Shown one piece after another: positions 56,061 to 64,000 of a DNA stretch of 64,000 bases. Numbering within the stretch: the first letter of the stretch is position 1; each line of letters opens with the position of its first letter. Source of the DNA: Phyllobacterium zundukense (GTDB lineage Bacteria > Pseudomonadota > Alphaproteobacteria > Rhizobiales > Rhizobiaceae); the NCBI RefSeq assembly GCF_002764115.1, contig NZ_CP017940.1, forward strand, positions 3,012,501 through 3,076,500. Reading direction: 5' to 3'. The notes beneath the pieces were generated by a model. The model was given only the letters and a program-made list of their open reading frames with translations. It was not told where the DNA came from and did not search any database. Made by a program: the position numbers and the translations under genes.

Positions 56061-56280
56061 ATTAACCGCTCTTGCGCGCTTGTCTATCGTCAAAATAGAA
56101 AAATTCTAATTTGCGCGGCCTTCAACGAACAAGCGCATGTGAATTGCCGGTTTCACCCCCGCATGTTCAAAAATGCAATCATCACAAGGCTTGCAATCGC
56201 AACGCAATAAAGGTATCAGGCGCGTCATCCGTCGGCACATTCGTGATGGCCGATTTCAAGGATCGGGAAGTTCCTTCCCT

Positions 56281-56356
56281 GCCGCTTTAGCTCAGTCGGT
56301 AGAGCACATCATTCGTAATGATGGGGTCAGGTGTTCGAGTCACCTAAGCGGCACCA
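56281..56356 (+). tRNA. tRNA-Thr (CGT)
   Basis: A full cloverleaf with encoded CCA: acceptor GCCGCTT/AAGCGGC, D arm GCTCAGTCGGTAGAGC, anticodon loop TTCGTAA (anticodon CGT), T arm AGGTGTTCGAGTCACCT. The 3' half is a likely site for integration of mobile elements, and an integrase remnant follows 45 bases later. Confidence 0.97.
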
Positions 56357-56400
56357 CATTTTTCAATTACTTAGCTGATGTGGGTTTTGTGCCCGACCAT

Positions 56401-56490
56401 TTACTGACCAGAAACTTGGTGATGGCCGTAGACCTCTTCGAGCATCTGGACCGACATGCCCAGAGTGCCCGCGGCCTCCCGTGTATCATT
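56401..56490 (-). pseudogene. C-terminal remnant of a tyrosine recombinase (phage integrase)
   Basis: About 28 codons, ending at a stop at 56401, read TREAAGTLGMSVQMLEEVYG then HHQ. This matches the end of phage/island integrases of the type EAAGFLGMS..MLE.VYGHHHPD, including the nucleophilic tyrosine of VYGHH. Nothing of the rest of the integrase is left; the frame runs straight into the antisense of the regulator gene. The piece lies between tRNA-Thr and the uronate cluster, the usual place for an island integrase. Confidence 0.7.
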
Positions 56491-57274
56491 GCCCGACTGG
56501 ACAAGGGCCGGGAAGCATCGAGGCCGTCGTCGCAAGAACGCGTTCGGCTCCGTCCGCAATGACAGCGCGCATTGCGGCTTTCGCAGCCTGGACATCCCTG
56601 ACATTGATGGCATCGACGATGGCTTTGTGCCGTGCCACCGATTGCCCATGCCTTTCCGGGTTCGGGATCGGCGAACTGATTGTGAAAGTGGTGACAAGCG
56701 CCACCTCGATCAGCGTGCTGATCGAACGCATGAACGGGTTGCCAGACGCGTCAGCGATAGCAATGTGAAATTGCAGATCGCTGTTGACGAAATCCGAAGC
56801 CGAGCGACCGGCCCCATCCATCCTGCCCACGCAATCGTATAAGCTTTCGAGCTGCTGATCGCTTCGGCGAAACGCGGCAAGACCTGCAGCCTCGGGCTCC
56901 AGTGCAAGGCGCATTTCGAGCAAGCTCGATAGAAATTCGGGACTGGCGCCTGCCTCGAAGTGCCAGATGAGAATGTCCGGATCGAACAGATTCCAGTGTT
57001 GCCGTTTCAGCACCCTGGTTCCAATCTTGGCTCTGGGCTGAATCAATCCCTTTGCTGCAAGCGTCTTGAGTGCCTCGCGAAGCACCGTTCTCGATACACG
57101 AAACTGCTGAAGAAACTCGGCGTCACCCGGCAGGATACTGTCTTCGGCGTAGAACCCGCTGACAATCTTCAAACCAAGATCACGCATCACATGGCCATGA
57201 TGCGTATGCGAATGACCGGCTGTGCGGAAGTCATAATTGGCTAGCTGATTTTCGGGCAGGTCAGGAGGCGGCAT
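56486..57274 (-). CDS. FadR-subfamily GntR regulator
   Basis: A 262 aa regulator: winged helix-turn-helix (FLQQFRVSRTVLREALKTLA, AAKGLIQPRAKIGTRVLKR) and the all-helical FCD ligand domain (LLEMRLALEPEAAGLAAFRR, DLQFHIAIADASGNPFMRSI, HKAIVDAINVRDVQAAKAAM) with metal-binding Asp/His positions. Its start (ATG 57274) lies inside the end of the upstream permease gene, a 14 base overlap. It likely controls the uronate operon, being its last gene. Its last few residues (GPCPVGQ) run into the integrase remnant, so the C-terminus may have been altered by that junction. Confidence 0.9.
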   Translation of the reverse strand: MPPPDLPENQLANYDFRTAGHSHTHHGHVMRDLGLKIVSGFYAEDSILPGDAEFLQQFRVSRTVLREALKTLAAKGLIQPRAKIGTRVLKRQHWNLFDPDILIWHFEAGASPEFLSSLLEMRLALEPEAAGLAAFRRSDQQLESLYDCVGRMDGAGRSASDFVNSDLQFHIAIADASGNPFMRSISTLIEVALVTTFTISSPIPNPERHGQSVARHKAIVDAINVRDVQAAKAAMRAVIADGAERVLATTASMLPGPCPVGQ

Positions 57275-58238
57275 TGACCATTGCCTTCCTCGTTGAAAGG
57301 AAAACGAGAGTCCGCTGCAGCGCGATGAAGGCAAAGAGCAGAGCACCCACGACGATTTTGGTCCACCAGCTGGACAAGGTTCCGTCGAAGACGATGTAGG
57401 TCTGGATGATGCCCTGAATGATCACACCGACAAAAGTGCCTGCGACATAGCCGACACCGCCCGTCAGCAACGTGCCCCCGATGACAACAGCGGCGATCGT
57501 ATCAAGCTCAACCCCGACCGCGGCCAGCGAGTAGCCGGCGGATGTGTAAAGTGAGAAGACGATACCTGCGAGTCCGGACAGGAATCCCGATAAGGCATAG
57601 ATGGTGATGGTCGTCCGGGCCACGGGAATGCCCATCAATTCAGCCGATGTGCGGTTCCCACCGACCGCATAAATGTAGGAGCCGAACTTGCTGAAATGAG
57701 CCATCGCGATACCCACGAGGAAAACCAGCACCATCAGGCAACCGATGAAGGTCAATCTCCCGCCGTCCGGTAACCGGTAATACATGCCTTGCAGGATCGA
57801 ATAGAATTCGTGATTGATCGGAATGGAATCCGTCGTCATAACGAAGCATATCCCGCGCATCAGGAACATCCCGGCCAGGGTCACGATAAAAGCCGGCACA
57901 TCGAGATAATAGATGATGACGCCCATGATCGCGCCAAAAGTCGTGGTTATGATGAGCGCGATGGCGAAAGCCGCCAGCGGATGCACACCATATTTCGTGA
58001 TGAGCACGGCAAGCAGGACGCCGGTAAAGGCGATGACCGATCCGACCGAAAGATCTATGCCTCCCGAAAGAATGACAAACGTCATGCCAACAGCTGCGAT
58101 TCCGAGAAAGGCATTGTCGGTCAAGAGATTACCGGCAACCCGAGTGGACAAAATGGCGGGAAACTGCATGGCGCAGGCAGTATAGGCGAGCGCGCAGATG
58201 AGCAGCGTTGCATAGAAGGGAAGAAGCCGCGTGTTCAT
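57261..58238 (-). CDS. yjfF: Sugar ABC transporter permease, YjfF-like
   Basis: A 325 aa permease of the RbsC/AraH family. It has eight or more helices, GIAAVGMTFVILSGGIDLSV as the family motif, YAVGGNRTSAELMGIPV as the coupling segment and VVIGGTLLTGGVGYVAGTFV near the end. It pairs with the second permease gene, which is the galactofuranose-type (YtfT/YjfF) arrangement with two unlike permeases. Overlaps ytfT by 4 bases. Confidence 0.87.
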   Translation of the reverse strand: MNTRLLPFYATLLICALAYTACAMQFPAILSTRVAGNLLTDNAFLGIAAVGMTFVILSGGIDLSVGSVIAFTGVLLAVLITKYGVHPLAAFAIALIITTTFGAIMGVIIYYLDVPAFIVTLAGMFLMRGICFVMTTDSIPINHEFYSILQGMYYRLPDGGRLTFIGCLMVLVFLVGIAMAHFSKFGSYIYAVGGNRTSAELMGIPVARTTITIYALSGFLSGLAGIVFSLYTSAGYSLAAVGVELDTIAAVVIGGTLLTGGVGYVAGTFVGVIIQGIIQTYIVFDGTLSSWWTKIVVGALLFAFIALQRTLVFLSTRKAMVNAAS

Positions 58239-59251
58239 TGGCGCTTTGCTCCCTTCGCGCGGAATTCAGTTTTCAGGAAATGCCAGCCACCCGCGGATGA
58301 GAAAGACTGCGCCAGCAGGATCACGATGATCACCACGGCTTTGAGGATGAGATTATATTCCGGCGGAAAGCCAGAGAGCAGGATCCCGGTATTCATCGCC
58401 TGAATGATGATGGCGCCAAGTGCTGACATCAGGATCGAGAAGCGTCCGCCGAACAGTGACGTTCCGCCAATGACAACGGCAAGGATCGCGTCGAGTTCCA
58501 GCCAAAGCCCGGCATTGTTGGCATCCGCCCCGCGGATATCAGCGGCAACGATGATGCCCGCCAGCGCCGCACACAGACCGCAAAAGGCGTAAATGACAAG
58601 AAGCAGCAGCTTGCTGTTCAACCCCGCATAGCTGCTGGCGCTGCGATTGACGCCTATCGACTCGATCAGCAGTCCAAGTGCAGTACGTCGAACGATAATG
58701 ATCGCAGACACCAGTAGCGTAACGGCAATCAGCACTGGCATCGGTATGCCCAGAACCGAGCCCGTCCCGAAAAAGATCAGACCCGGGTCGGTGAAGGTAA
58801 TGATCGACCCTTCCGTGATGAGCTGCGCGATGCCGCGGCCTGCTACCATCAGGATGAGGGTTGCAACGATTGGTTGGAGATCGAAATAGGCAACGAGCAA
58901 CCCATTCCACAGACCACAGAGAAGTCCTGTCCCGAGCGCCGCAAAGATGACCACAGGCAGTGAATACCCGGCAACGGTCAATGTGGCGGCGATGGCTCCC
59001 GACACTGCCATGACCGCGCCCACAGAGAGATCAACTCCACGGCTGGCGATCACCGCCGTCATGCCAATGGCGAGAATGATCACGGGCGCACCCCGATTAA
59101 GCACATCGACGAGACTGCCGAACAACCTCCCATCCTGTAAACGAATGTCAAAGAAGCCGGGGAACGCCAGATAATTCAGAAACAGAATCAGGGCCAGCGA
59201 AAGGAGTTGCGGCGAGGCCTTGGTCAATGCAACTGCATTAATGCGGTTCAT
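58235..59251 (-). CDS. ytfT: Sugar ABC transporter permease, YtfT-like
   Basis: A 338 aa RbsC-type permease: VIILAIGMTAVIASRGVDLS, GVNRSASSYAGLNSKLLLLV and AVVIGGTSLFGGRFSILMSA. It differs enough from the YjfF-like protein to be a second subunit. Overlaps the ATPase gene by 4 bases. Confidence 0.87.
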   Translation of the reverse strand: MNRINAVALTKASPQLLSLALILFLNYLAFPGFFDIRLQDGRLFGSLVDVLNRGAPVIILAIGMTAVIASRGVDLSVGAVMAVSGAIAATLTVAGYSLPVVIFAALGTGLLCGLWNGLLVAYFDLQPIVATLILMVAGRGIAQLITEGSIITFTDPGLIFFGTGSVLGIPMPVLIAVTLLVSAIIIVRRTALGLLIESIGVNRSASSYAGLNSKLLLLVIYAFCGLCAALAGIIVAADIRGADANNAGLWLELDAILAVVIGGTSLFGGRFSILMSALGAIIIQAMNTGILLSGFPPEYNLILKAVVIIVILLAQSFSSAGGWHFLKTEFRAKGAKRQ

Positions 59252-60765
59252 GCGTGCACCTCTCCTGGTTCCGCAGCGATTTTCTGCATGATTTTCGTGG
59301 TTGTGATGTCGTCGCCTGTAAACTCACCCCGATGCGCGCGGTCGCGCAGTACAACCACTCGTGTGCTGTAGGCGACGATCTCTTCGATTTCTGATGAGAT
59401 CACGAGAAGCGCCATGCCGTTATCGCAAAGCTGGTTGATCAGGGCGATGATTTCCGCATGAGCGCCGACGTCGATGCCGCGCGTCGGTTCATCCAGAATG
59501 AGGAAGCGCGGATTTGTGGCGAGCCAGCGGGCAAGAATGACTTTCTGCTGGTTGCCGCCGGAAAGAAACTTGATCGGCTTCTCGATATCCGTGGTGCGGA
59601 TGTCCAGCGCTTTGACGAACTTGTCAGCGAGTGCAACCTGCTGTTTTCGGGACAATCGTTTGAACCAGCCTTTTTGCGCCTGTAGAGCCAGCACGATATT
59701 TTCGCGCACCGAAAGGTCGCCGATAATGCCGTCGGTCTTTCGGTCTTCGGGGCAGAGCCCGAAACCTAACGCGACGGCGTCCTGCGGCGACCGTATGCGG
59801 ACGGGAACGCCATCCACTGCCGCCTGGCCACTATCGGCAGAATCGATGCCGAACAGCAGGCGTGCCGTTTCGGTCCGCCCTGAGCCCAGCAGGCCCGCCA
59901 TGCCGATTACTTCGCCCTCGCCAATGTCGAGATCGAACGGCGCGACACTGCGATTGCGACCCATGCCTTTGAAGGAAAATTGTTTCTTTTCCGGTTCTGG
60001 CCGATCCCGGCGGACATTGTGCGTCACTGCGGCAAGCGCACGGCCAAGCATCAGCGATACAAGCTCGATTTTCGGCAGTTGGGATGTCAGTTCGGTCCCG
60101 GCAACCTTGCCGTTGCGCAGTACTGTGACCCGGTCGCAGATTTCATAGACCTGATCAAGGAAATGCGTGATGAAGACGATTCCGAGGCCACGCTCCTTGA
60201 GCCGCCTGAGTGTTGCGAAGAGGATTTCTGTTTCGTGGCGATCAAGACTCGCGGTCGGCTCATCGAGGATGAGAATCCGCCCTGACATATCGACTGCCCG
60301 CGCAATGGCGACGAGCTGTTGCACCGCGACTGAATAGCGGGATAGATCCGACGAAACATCAATGTGAAGGTCATATTGGCTGAGGAGCTGCTGCGCACGC
60401 TTCTCCATGCGGCGCCGATCGATGAAGCCGAAGCGCATCGGCTGGCGGCCGACAAAGAGATTGTCCGCGACAGACATGTTCGGAAGCAGGTTTACTTCCT
60501 GGTAAACCGTGCCAATGCCAAGATGTTGCGCGTGCAGCGTATCGCGAACGTGAACGGGCTGTCCGTCGAGCTCCATCACGCCTGAATCCGGCTGATGGAC
60601 GCCAGTGAGCACCTTGATCAGTGTTGACTTGCCGGCACCATTCTCCCCCAGCAGCGCATGTATCTCGCCTTGCCGGATGGTCAAATCGACAGTGTCCAGT
60701 GCCTGGAAGCCAATGAAGGATTTGCATATGCCTCGAGCGGCCAGCAGAACAGGATGGTCCGTCAT
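59248..60765 (-). CDS. ytfR: Sugar ABC transporter ATP-binding protein, YtfR-like
   Basis: A 505 aa fusion of two ATPase domains. First: Walker A GENGAGKSTLIKVLTG (near residue 41), Walker B RILILDEPTASLDRHE. Second: GLLGSGRTETARLLFG in place of a normal Walker A, signature LSGGNQQKVILARWL and RFLILDEPTRGIDVG. This is the RbsA/YtfR layout. ATG 60765 has GAGAGGG ahead. The 76 base gap from the binding-protein gene carries a hairpin. Confidence 0.92.
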   Translation of the reverse strand: MTDHPVLLAARGICKSFIGFQALDTVDLTIRQGEIHALLGENGAGKSTLIKVLTGVHQPDSGVMELDGQPVHVRDTLHAQHLGIGTVYQEVNLLPNMSVADNLFVGRQPMRFGFIDRRRMEKRAQQLLSQYDLHIDVSSDLSRYSVAVQQLVAIARAVDMSGRILILDEPTASLDRHETEILFATLRRLKERGLGIVFITHFLDQVYEICDRVTVLRNGKVAGTELTSQLPKIELVSLMLGRALAAVTHNVRRDRPEPEKKQFSFKGMGRNRSVAPFDLDIGEGEVIGMAGLLGSGRTETARLLFGIDSADSGQAAVDGVPVRIRSPQDAVALGFGLCPEDRKTDGIIGDLSVRENIVLALQAQKGWFKRLSRKQQVALADKFVKALDIRTTDIEKPIKFLSGGNQQKVILARWLATNPRFLILDEPTRGIDVGAHAEIIALINQLCDNGMALLVISSEIEEIVAYSTRVVVLRDRAHRGEFTGDDITTTKIMQKIAAEPGEVHA

Positions 60766-60802
60766 TGCGCCCTCTCCCGTGAGCGGTTTTGTCGGGTGGG
60801 GA

Positions 60803-60827
60803 CTGGCCGCCCTTTCGAGACGGCCAG
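60803..60827 (-). other. Intercistronic hairpin after the sugar-binding-protein gene
   Basis: CTGGCCG (60803-60809) and CGGCCAG (60821-60827) form a 7 bp stem with an 11 base loop between ytfQ-like and ytfR-like genes. There is no T run. Hairpins at this point often stabilise the upstream message so the binding protein is made in excess. Confidence 0.55.
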
Positions 60828-60841
60828 CCATGACGGAGTGA

Positions 60842-61807
60842 TTAGTACCCCAGCCCCTTTTTCTCTTCGTAGACCTTCTTCGGATCATCAGCCTGCGTAT
60901 AGAGCTTGGACTCGGTCTGGATCCACTTTGGTGGCGCCTTGCCGCTTTCCTTGTAGGCTTTCAGGGCGTCGAAAGCAGGACCTGCCATGTTCGGCGTCAG
61001 CTCGACAGTGGCGTTCGCCTCTCCTTCGGACATCGCCTTGAAGATGTCCGGCACAGCGTCGACCGAGACGACAAGGATGTCCTTGCCCGGCTTCAGTCCG
61101 GCCTCTTTGATGGCCTGAATTGCGCCAACAGCCATGTCATCATTGTGGGCATAGAGCGCACAGATGTTCTTGCCGCCATTTTCAGCCTTGAGGAAGCCTT
61201 CCATGACTTCCTTGCCCTTGGCACGCGTAAAGTCGCCCGTCTGGCTGCGGGTGATCTTGATGTTTGAGGCAGGTGCGATGCCCTCCTCAAAACCCTTCTT
61301 GCGGTTGATAGCGGGACTCGATCCTACTGTTCCCTGCAGTTCGACAACATTGCAGGGCTTGCCCGCAATCGTCTTGACGAGCCATTCACCCGCTACCTTG
61401 CCCTCGTGCACGGTATCCGAAGTTACCGCTGTCAGATACAGGTCGTCATTGGCAGTCTCGATCGTGCGGTCAAGCAGGATAACCGGTATTTCGGCTTCCT
61501 TGGCCTCAGCGAGAACCGTATCCCAACCTGTCGCAACGACAGGCGCAACAAAAATGGCATCGACGCCCTGGGCGACAAAGCCGCGGATCGCCTTGATCTG
61601 GTTTTCCTGTTTCTGCTGTGCGTCTGCGATCTTGAGATCGATCCCGCGTTTCTTTGCCTCAATTTTGGAAACGGATGTTTCGGCTGCGCGCCAGCCTGAT
61701 TCCGATCCGATCTGCGAGAAGCCGACCGTCAAGTCAGACGCGCCTGCTGCTCCCGCAAAGGACACGGCAACCGTACTGGCAAGCAGAATTCTCTTCATGA
61801 ACGACAT
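60842..61807 (-). CDS. ytfQ: Sugar ABC transporter substrate-binding protein, YtfQ-like
   Basis: A 321 aa periplasmic protein of the RbsB/LacI-like binding family. Signal peptide MKRILLASTVAVSFAGAAGA; mature domain DLTVGFSQIGSESGWRAAET, IFVAPVVATGWDTVLAEAKE, IPVILLDRTIE, ALYAHNDDMAVGAIQAIKEA and VSVDAVPDIFKAMSEGEANA. GFSQIGSESGWR is typical of the YtfQ branch (galactofuranose), but with kdgF/kduI/kduD upstream a uronate or its oligomer is a possible ligand. ATG 61807 has GGGAGGAAT ahead. It could have its own promoter in the AT-rich stretch at 61859-61890. Confidence 0.92.
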   Translation of the reverse strand: MSFMKRILLASTVAVSFAGAAGASDLTVGFSQIGSESGWRAAETSVSKIEAKKRGIDLKIADAQQKQENQIKAIRGFVAQGVDAIFVAPVVATGWDTVLAEAKEAEIPVILLDRTIETANDDLYLTAVTSDTVHEGKVAGEWLVKTIAGKPCNVVELQGTVGSSPAINRKKGFEEGIAPASNIKITRSQTGDFTRAKGKEVMEGFLKAENGGKNICALYAHNDDMAVGAIQAIKEAGLKPGKDILVVSVDAVPDIFKAMSEGEANATVELTPNMAGPAFDALKAYKESGKAPPKWIQTESKLYTQADDPKKVYEEKKGLGY

Positions 61808-61903
61808 GATTATTCCTCCCGATTTAGGTCTATTCCGTAAGATCCTCCCAGACCTCAATAAAATTATTATAATATAGTATTATTATTGGCAAGAGGGCGC
61901 GCA

Positions 61904-62296
61904 TCAGTTTCCACGCTTGACGTGATCGGTGCATATCCTTGAGTTGTGAACTGAGCTGCGGCGAGAAATACTGGCCGTGCGTGTCGCTGAAGTAAGCCAG
62001 ATTGGCGTCAAGGGCATTGGTCGAAATGCGAGGCAGACGCCTACCGCCGGCGCCTCCGTTCTCGCCGCTTCAACCTGCCTCAAGAAGAACAGAGCATCAC
62101 TCCCAAGCAGCAAGATATGCCGGGCTGCATCGCGGCTTGCAAGGTCCACGATGACGTCAGCAACCTTGGCGGGGTCACTGACGTCACGGCCGTTGCCTTT
62201 TATGATGCCACGGATAGTCCCGACGCCCTGCTCGTATTCAGGCAGCAGGCCATAGACGTTGGCGTCGATTTGCGCCCGGAAATCCGCGTCGGTCGC
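61904..62296 (-). pseudogene. C-terminal remnant of a short-chain dehydrogenase
   Basis: The stretch after the kdgF stop reads, without a start codon, DFRAQIDANVYGLLPEYEQG, then RGIIKGNGRDVSDPAKVADV, ASRDAARHILLLGSDALFFL and RQVEAARTEA, which is the end part of a classical SDR oxidoreductase. The Rossmann and YxxxK parts are missing, and the frame wanders into low-quality sequence before the stop at 61904. It separates kdgF from the transporter genes. Confidence 0.65.
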
Positions 62297-62638
62297 TCAT
62301 CCGTCGAGGAAATCCGAACGATGCGGTGTGAACGTGTCAACCAGGCGGCCTTTTTCCAGCGCCTTGACCCCGTGCTGTGCACCGGAAGGGACAATGAAAC
62401 TCCCTCCCTTACCAATAATTGCCGACTTGCCGTCTACCGTCACTTCAAAGCGCCCCTCGGCAACGTAGCTTGCCTGCACGTGCGGGTGTGAATGCATCGC
62501 ACCAACTGCGCCTTCCTCGAAGTCGAATTCGACCTGCATCAATTCGTCGGTGTAGACAATCACTCGACGGCGGTTGCCGTTATCGAGAAGAGTCCAGGCT
62601 ACTTCATCTGGCTGCGCGAACAATTTGATGTCTGACAT
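62297..62638 (-). CDS. kdgF: KdgF-like cupin (pectin degradation protein)
   Basis: A 113 aa cupin. Metal ligands are seen in AMHSHPHVQASYVAEGRFEV (two His, then Glu region) and in PSGAQHGVKALEKG. KdgF turns 4,5-unsaturated monouronates from pectin or alginate into linear 5-keto-4-deoxyuronate, the substrate of KduI. This fits its place next to kduD and kduI. It starts 11 bases after the kduD stop. Confidence 0.92.
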   Translation of the reverse strand: MSDIKLFAQPDEVAWTLLDNGNRRRVIVYTDELMQVEFDFEEGAVGAMHSHPHVQASYVAEGRFEVTVDGKSAIIGKGGSFIVPSGAQHGVKALEKGRLVDTFTPHRSDFLDG

Positions 62639-62649
62639 TTTCAGTTCTC

Positions 62650-63414
62650 CTATCTTGCGAGCCAGCCGCCATCGACCGGAACGACTGCGCCATGCATGTA
62701 ATGTGAAGCCTTGGCCAACAAAAATACGGCGGCATCCCCGATGTCCTCAGGATCCCCCCATCGTCCGGCTGGTATTCGGGAAATGATTGCTTCACTGCGG
62801 TGAGGATCGTTGCGGAGTGCTTCCGTGTTGGCGCTGACGATATATCCGGGAGCAATCGCATTGACATTGATCCCTTTTGCCGCCCACTCGCACGCGAGCA
62901 AACGGGTGATGCCGACCAAGCCTGATTTGGAAGCAGTATATGACGCCACCCGGATGCCGCCCTGAAAACTCAGCATCGAGGCGATATTGACAATCTTGCC
63001 GCGCCTGTCTTCTGCGACGATATTCTTGGCAAGGGCCTGGGACATGAAGAAAACGGAACGCAGGTTGACATCCATGACCTCGTCCCAATCCTCAAGGCTG
63101 AAATCAAGCGCGTCGGCACGCCGGATGATCCCCGCATTGTTGACCAGTCCGTCAATTGCCCCGCATTCCTGCCATATCTCATCGACCACACGGATCGCTT
63201 GTTCCACGTCACTTAGATCGCGAAGAACAGGCGTAAATTTGCCTCCGTTCGTCTCGATCATGCGGGCAGTTTCTGTCATGTCCGATCGCCCGACACCAAC
63301 AACGGATCCCCCTGCACGGGAAACGGACACTGCGATGCCCTGGCCTATCCCCGTATTCGCACCGGTCACCACAATGGTCTTGCCTTCGAGGCTGAACGAA
63401 CTGAGATCCGTCAT
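62650..63414 (-). CDS. kduD: 2-dehydro-3-deoxy-D-gluconate 5-dehydrogenase
   Basis: A 254 aa SDR that reduces 2,5-diketo-3-deoxygluconate to 2-keto-3-deoxygluconate. Cofactor motif VTGANTGIGQGIAVSVSRAG (residues about 16-35), DGLVNNAGIIRRADALDF, catalytic Ser in NIASMLSFQGG, and Tyr/Lys in VASYTASKSGLVG; YIVSANTEALRNDPHRSEAI is characteristic of KduD. It overlaps kduI by 4 bases. Confidence 0.94.
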   Translation of the reverse strand: MTDLSSFSLEGKTIVVTGANTGIGQGIAVSVSRAGGSVVGVGRSDMTETARMIETNGGKFTPVLRDLSDVEQAIRVVDEIWQECGAIDGLVNNAGIIRRADALDFSLEDWDEVMDVNLRSVFFMSQALAKNIVAEDRRGKIVNIASMLSFQGGIRVASYTASKSGLVGITRLLACEWAAKGINVNAIAPGYIVSANTEALRNDPHRSEAIISRIPAGRWGDPEDIGDAAVFLLAKASHYMHGAVVPVDGGWLAR

Positions 63415-64000
63415 GCGAGTTCTCCAACTGCAACGGGATCAACATCCGTGTAATCCACATTGTCGCCCGCCATTGCCCAGATAAAGCTATAGTTCGACGT
63501 TCCGGAGCCGGAATGGATCGACCAGCCGGGCGACAAGACTGCCTGTCTGTCGGCGACTATGAGGTGACGGGTTTCCTGGGGCTCGCCCATCAAATGCATC
63601 ACACGCGCATCATCCGCCAGTCCGAAATAAAGATACGCCTCCGACCGGCGGTCGTGCACGTGGGCAGGCATGGTGTTCCAGACGGAACCTTGTGCAAGCG
63701 TGGTCATCCCCACGACCAGCTGACATGTCTTTGCGCCTTCCGGATGGATGAACTGGAAAATAGATCGCTGGTTCGATGTCGCCTGCGAACCCAGATCCAC
63801 CCTTTTCGCATCACTGATACCGATGCATTTTGTTGGATGGGATTGATGGGCTGGCGCACTGATAAGATAGAAGCAGGCCGGCTCTTCCTGCGAGGCAGAT
63901 GCAAAACGCACATCCATGGCCCCCATTCCGACATAGATCATGTCCCGGTGACCGAGTTCGAAGCGCTGCCCGTCGACGGTGACAAAACCGCCCTTGCCGA
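63411..64000 (-). CDS. kduI: 5-dehydro-4-deoxy-D-glucuronate isomerase (5' end outside window)
   Basis: About 195 C-terminal residues of KduI, which isomerises 5-keto-4-deoxyuronate to 2,5-diketo-3-deoxygluconate. The frame is open to base 64000 (GFVTVDGQRFELGHRDMIYV there). Metal ligands are seen in MPAHVHDRRSEAYLYF (His, His, Glu), and later in WSIHSGSGTSNYSFIWAMAG. The start is beyond the right edge, so more of the operon lies there. Confidence 0.94.
   Translation of the reverse strand, partial: GKGGFVTVDGQRFELGHRDMIYVGMGAMDVRFASASQEEPACFYLISAPAHQSHPTKCIGISDAKRVDLGSQATSNQRSIFQFIHPEGAKTCQLVVGMTTLAQGSVWNTMPAHVHDRRSEAYLYFGLADDARVMHLMGEPQETRHLIVADRQAVLSPGWSIHSGSGTSNYSFIWAMAGDNVDYTDVDPVAVGELA

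Noticed and set aside
1..64000. CRISPR arrays, insertion sequences, rRNA, toxin-antitoxin pairs or a replication origin
   Set aside because: No spaced direct repeats, transposase motifs, rRNA sequence or small paired toxin/antitoxin frames were seen.
56357..64000. A second copy of the tRNA-Thr 3' end as attachment site of the island
   Set aside because: No repeat of GTGTTCGAGTCACC was found by eye in the window; it may lie beyond the right edge.

Overview
The window looks like a chromosomal segment of an alphaproteobacterium of the order Hyphomicrobiales (Rhizobiales), probably close to Phyllobacteriaceae/Brucellaceae. Evidence: GcrA with many GANTC (CcrM) sites in front of it, a rhizobial-type PodJ polarity factor with SEL1 repeats and a peptidoglycan-binding end, a class I lysyl-tRNA synthetase, a SAM-II riboswitch before metZ, the long (about 360 aa) dCTP-deaminase-type protein, and the TauE/TIGR02186 pair. 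The species cannot be fixed from the sequence alone. Coding density is high. There is no insertion sequence, CRISPR array or rRNA operon.

Layout. 0-6 kb: the 3'-truncated end of an aminotransferase gene, mscL, then a two-component pair (SSS-type hybrid histidine kinase and LuxR-type regulator) that is frameshifted in both genes. 6-20 kb: housekeeping genes (prolyl aminopeptidase, pyrD, MATE exporter, CAP protein, tRNA-Gly, dCTP deaminase, riboswitch-metZ, apaG, hslO-argF-argD) ending in gcrA. 20-29 kb: phoR and ppk2 (divergent), a large membrane glycosyltransferase, an orphan amino-acid-type binding protein, lysK, and an S24/LexA-like regulator with a nuclease-fold protein. 29.5-36 kb: a four-gene fatty acid beta-oxidation operon behind a near-perfect 32 bp palindrome. 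36.5-44 kb: podJ, TauE/TIGR02186, a methyltransferase and an unknown membrane protein. 44-50 kb: an amino-acid ABC transporter operon with a nitrilase-family amidase and a 4,5-dihydroxyphthalate-decarboxylase-like protein, divergent from a MocR regulator. 50-56 kb: a nitronate monooxygenase behind a second copy of the beta-oxidation palindrome, an acetyltransferase/XRE-cupin pair, and a CoxSLM-type form II molybdenum hydroxylase.

56.3-64 kb: a tRNA-Thr followed at once by the last ~28 codons of a tyrosine integrase, then a minus-strand cluster for uronate use: kduI, kduD, kdgF, a broken SDR, a YtfQRT-YjfF-type sugar ABC importer and a FadR-type regulator. This has the look of an old genomic island at the tRNA with a decayed integrase. 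The operon continues past the right edge.

Most notable: (1) the palindrome shared by the beta-oxidation operon and the nitronate monooxygenase gene; (2) the integrase scar at tRNA-Thr beside the uronate cluster; (3) four apparent indels confined to one two-component system; (4) a SAM-II riboswitch feeding into two mutually exclusive hairpins; (5) an intrinsic terminator in the argD leader; (6) the MocR-divergent amidase/ABC operon as a candidate undescribed catabolic module. No wholly new defence or mobile system was recognised.
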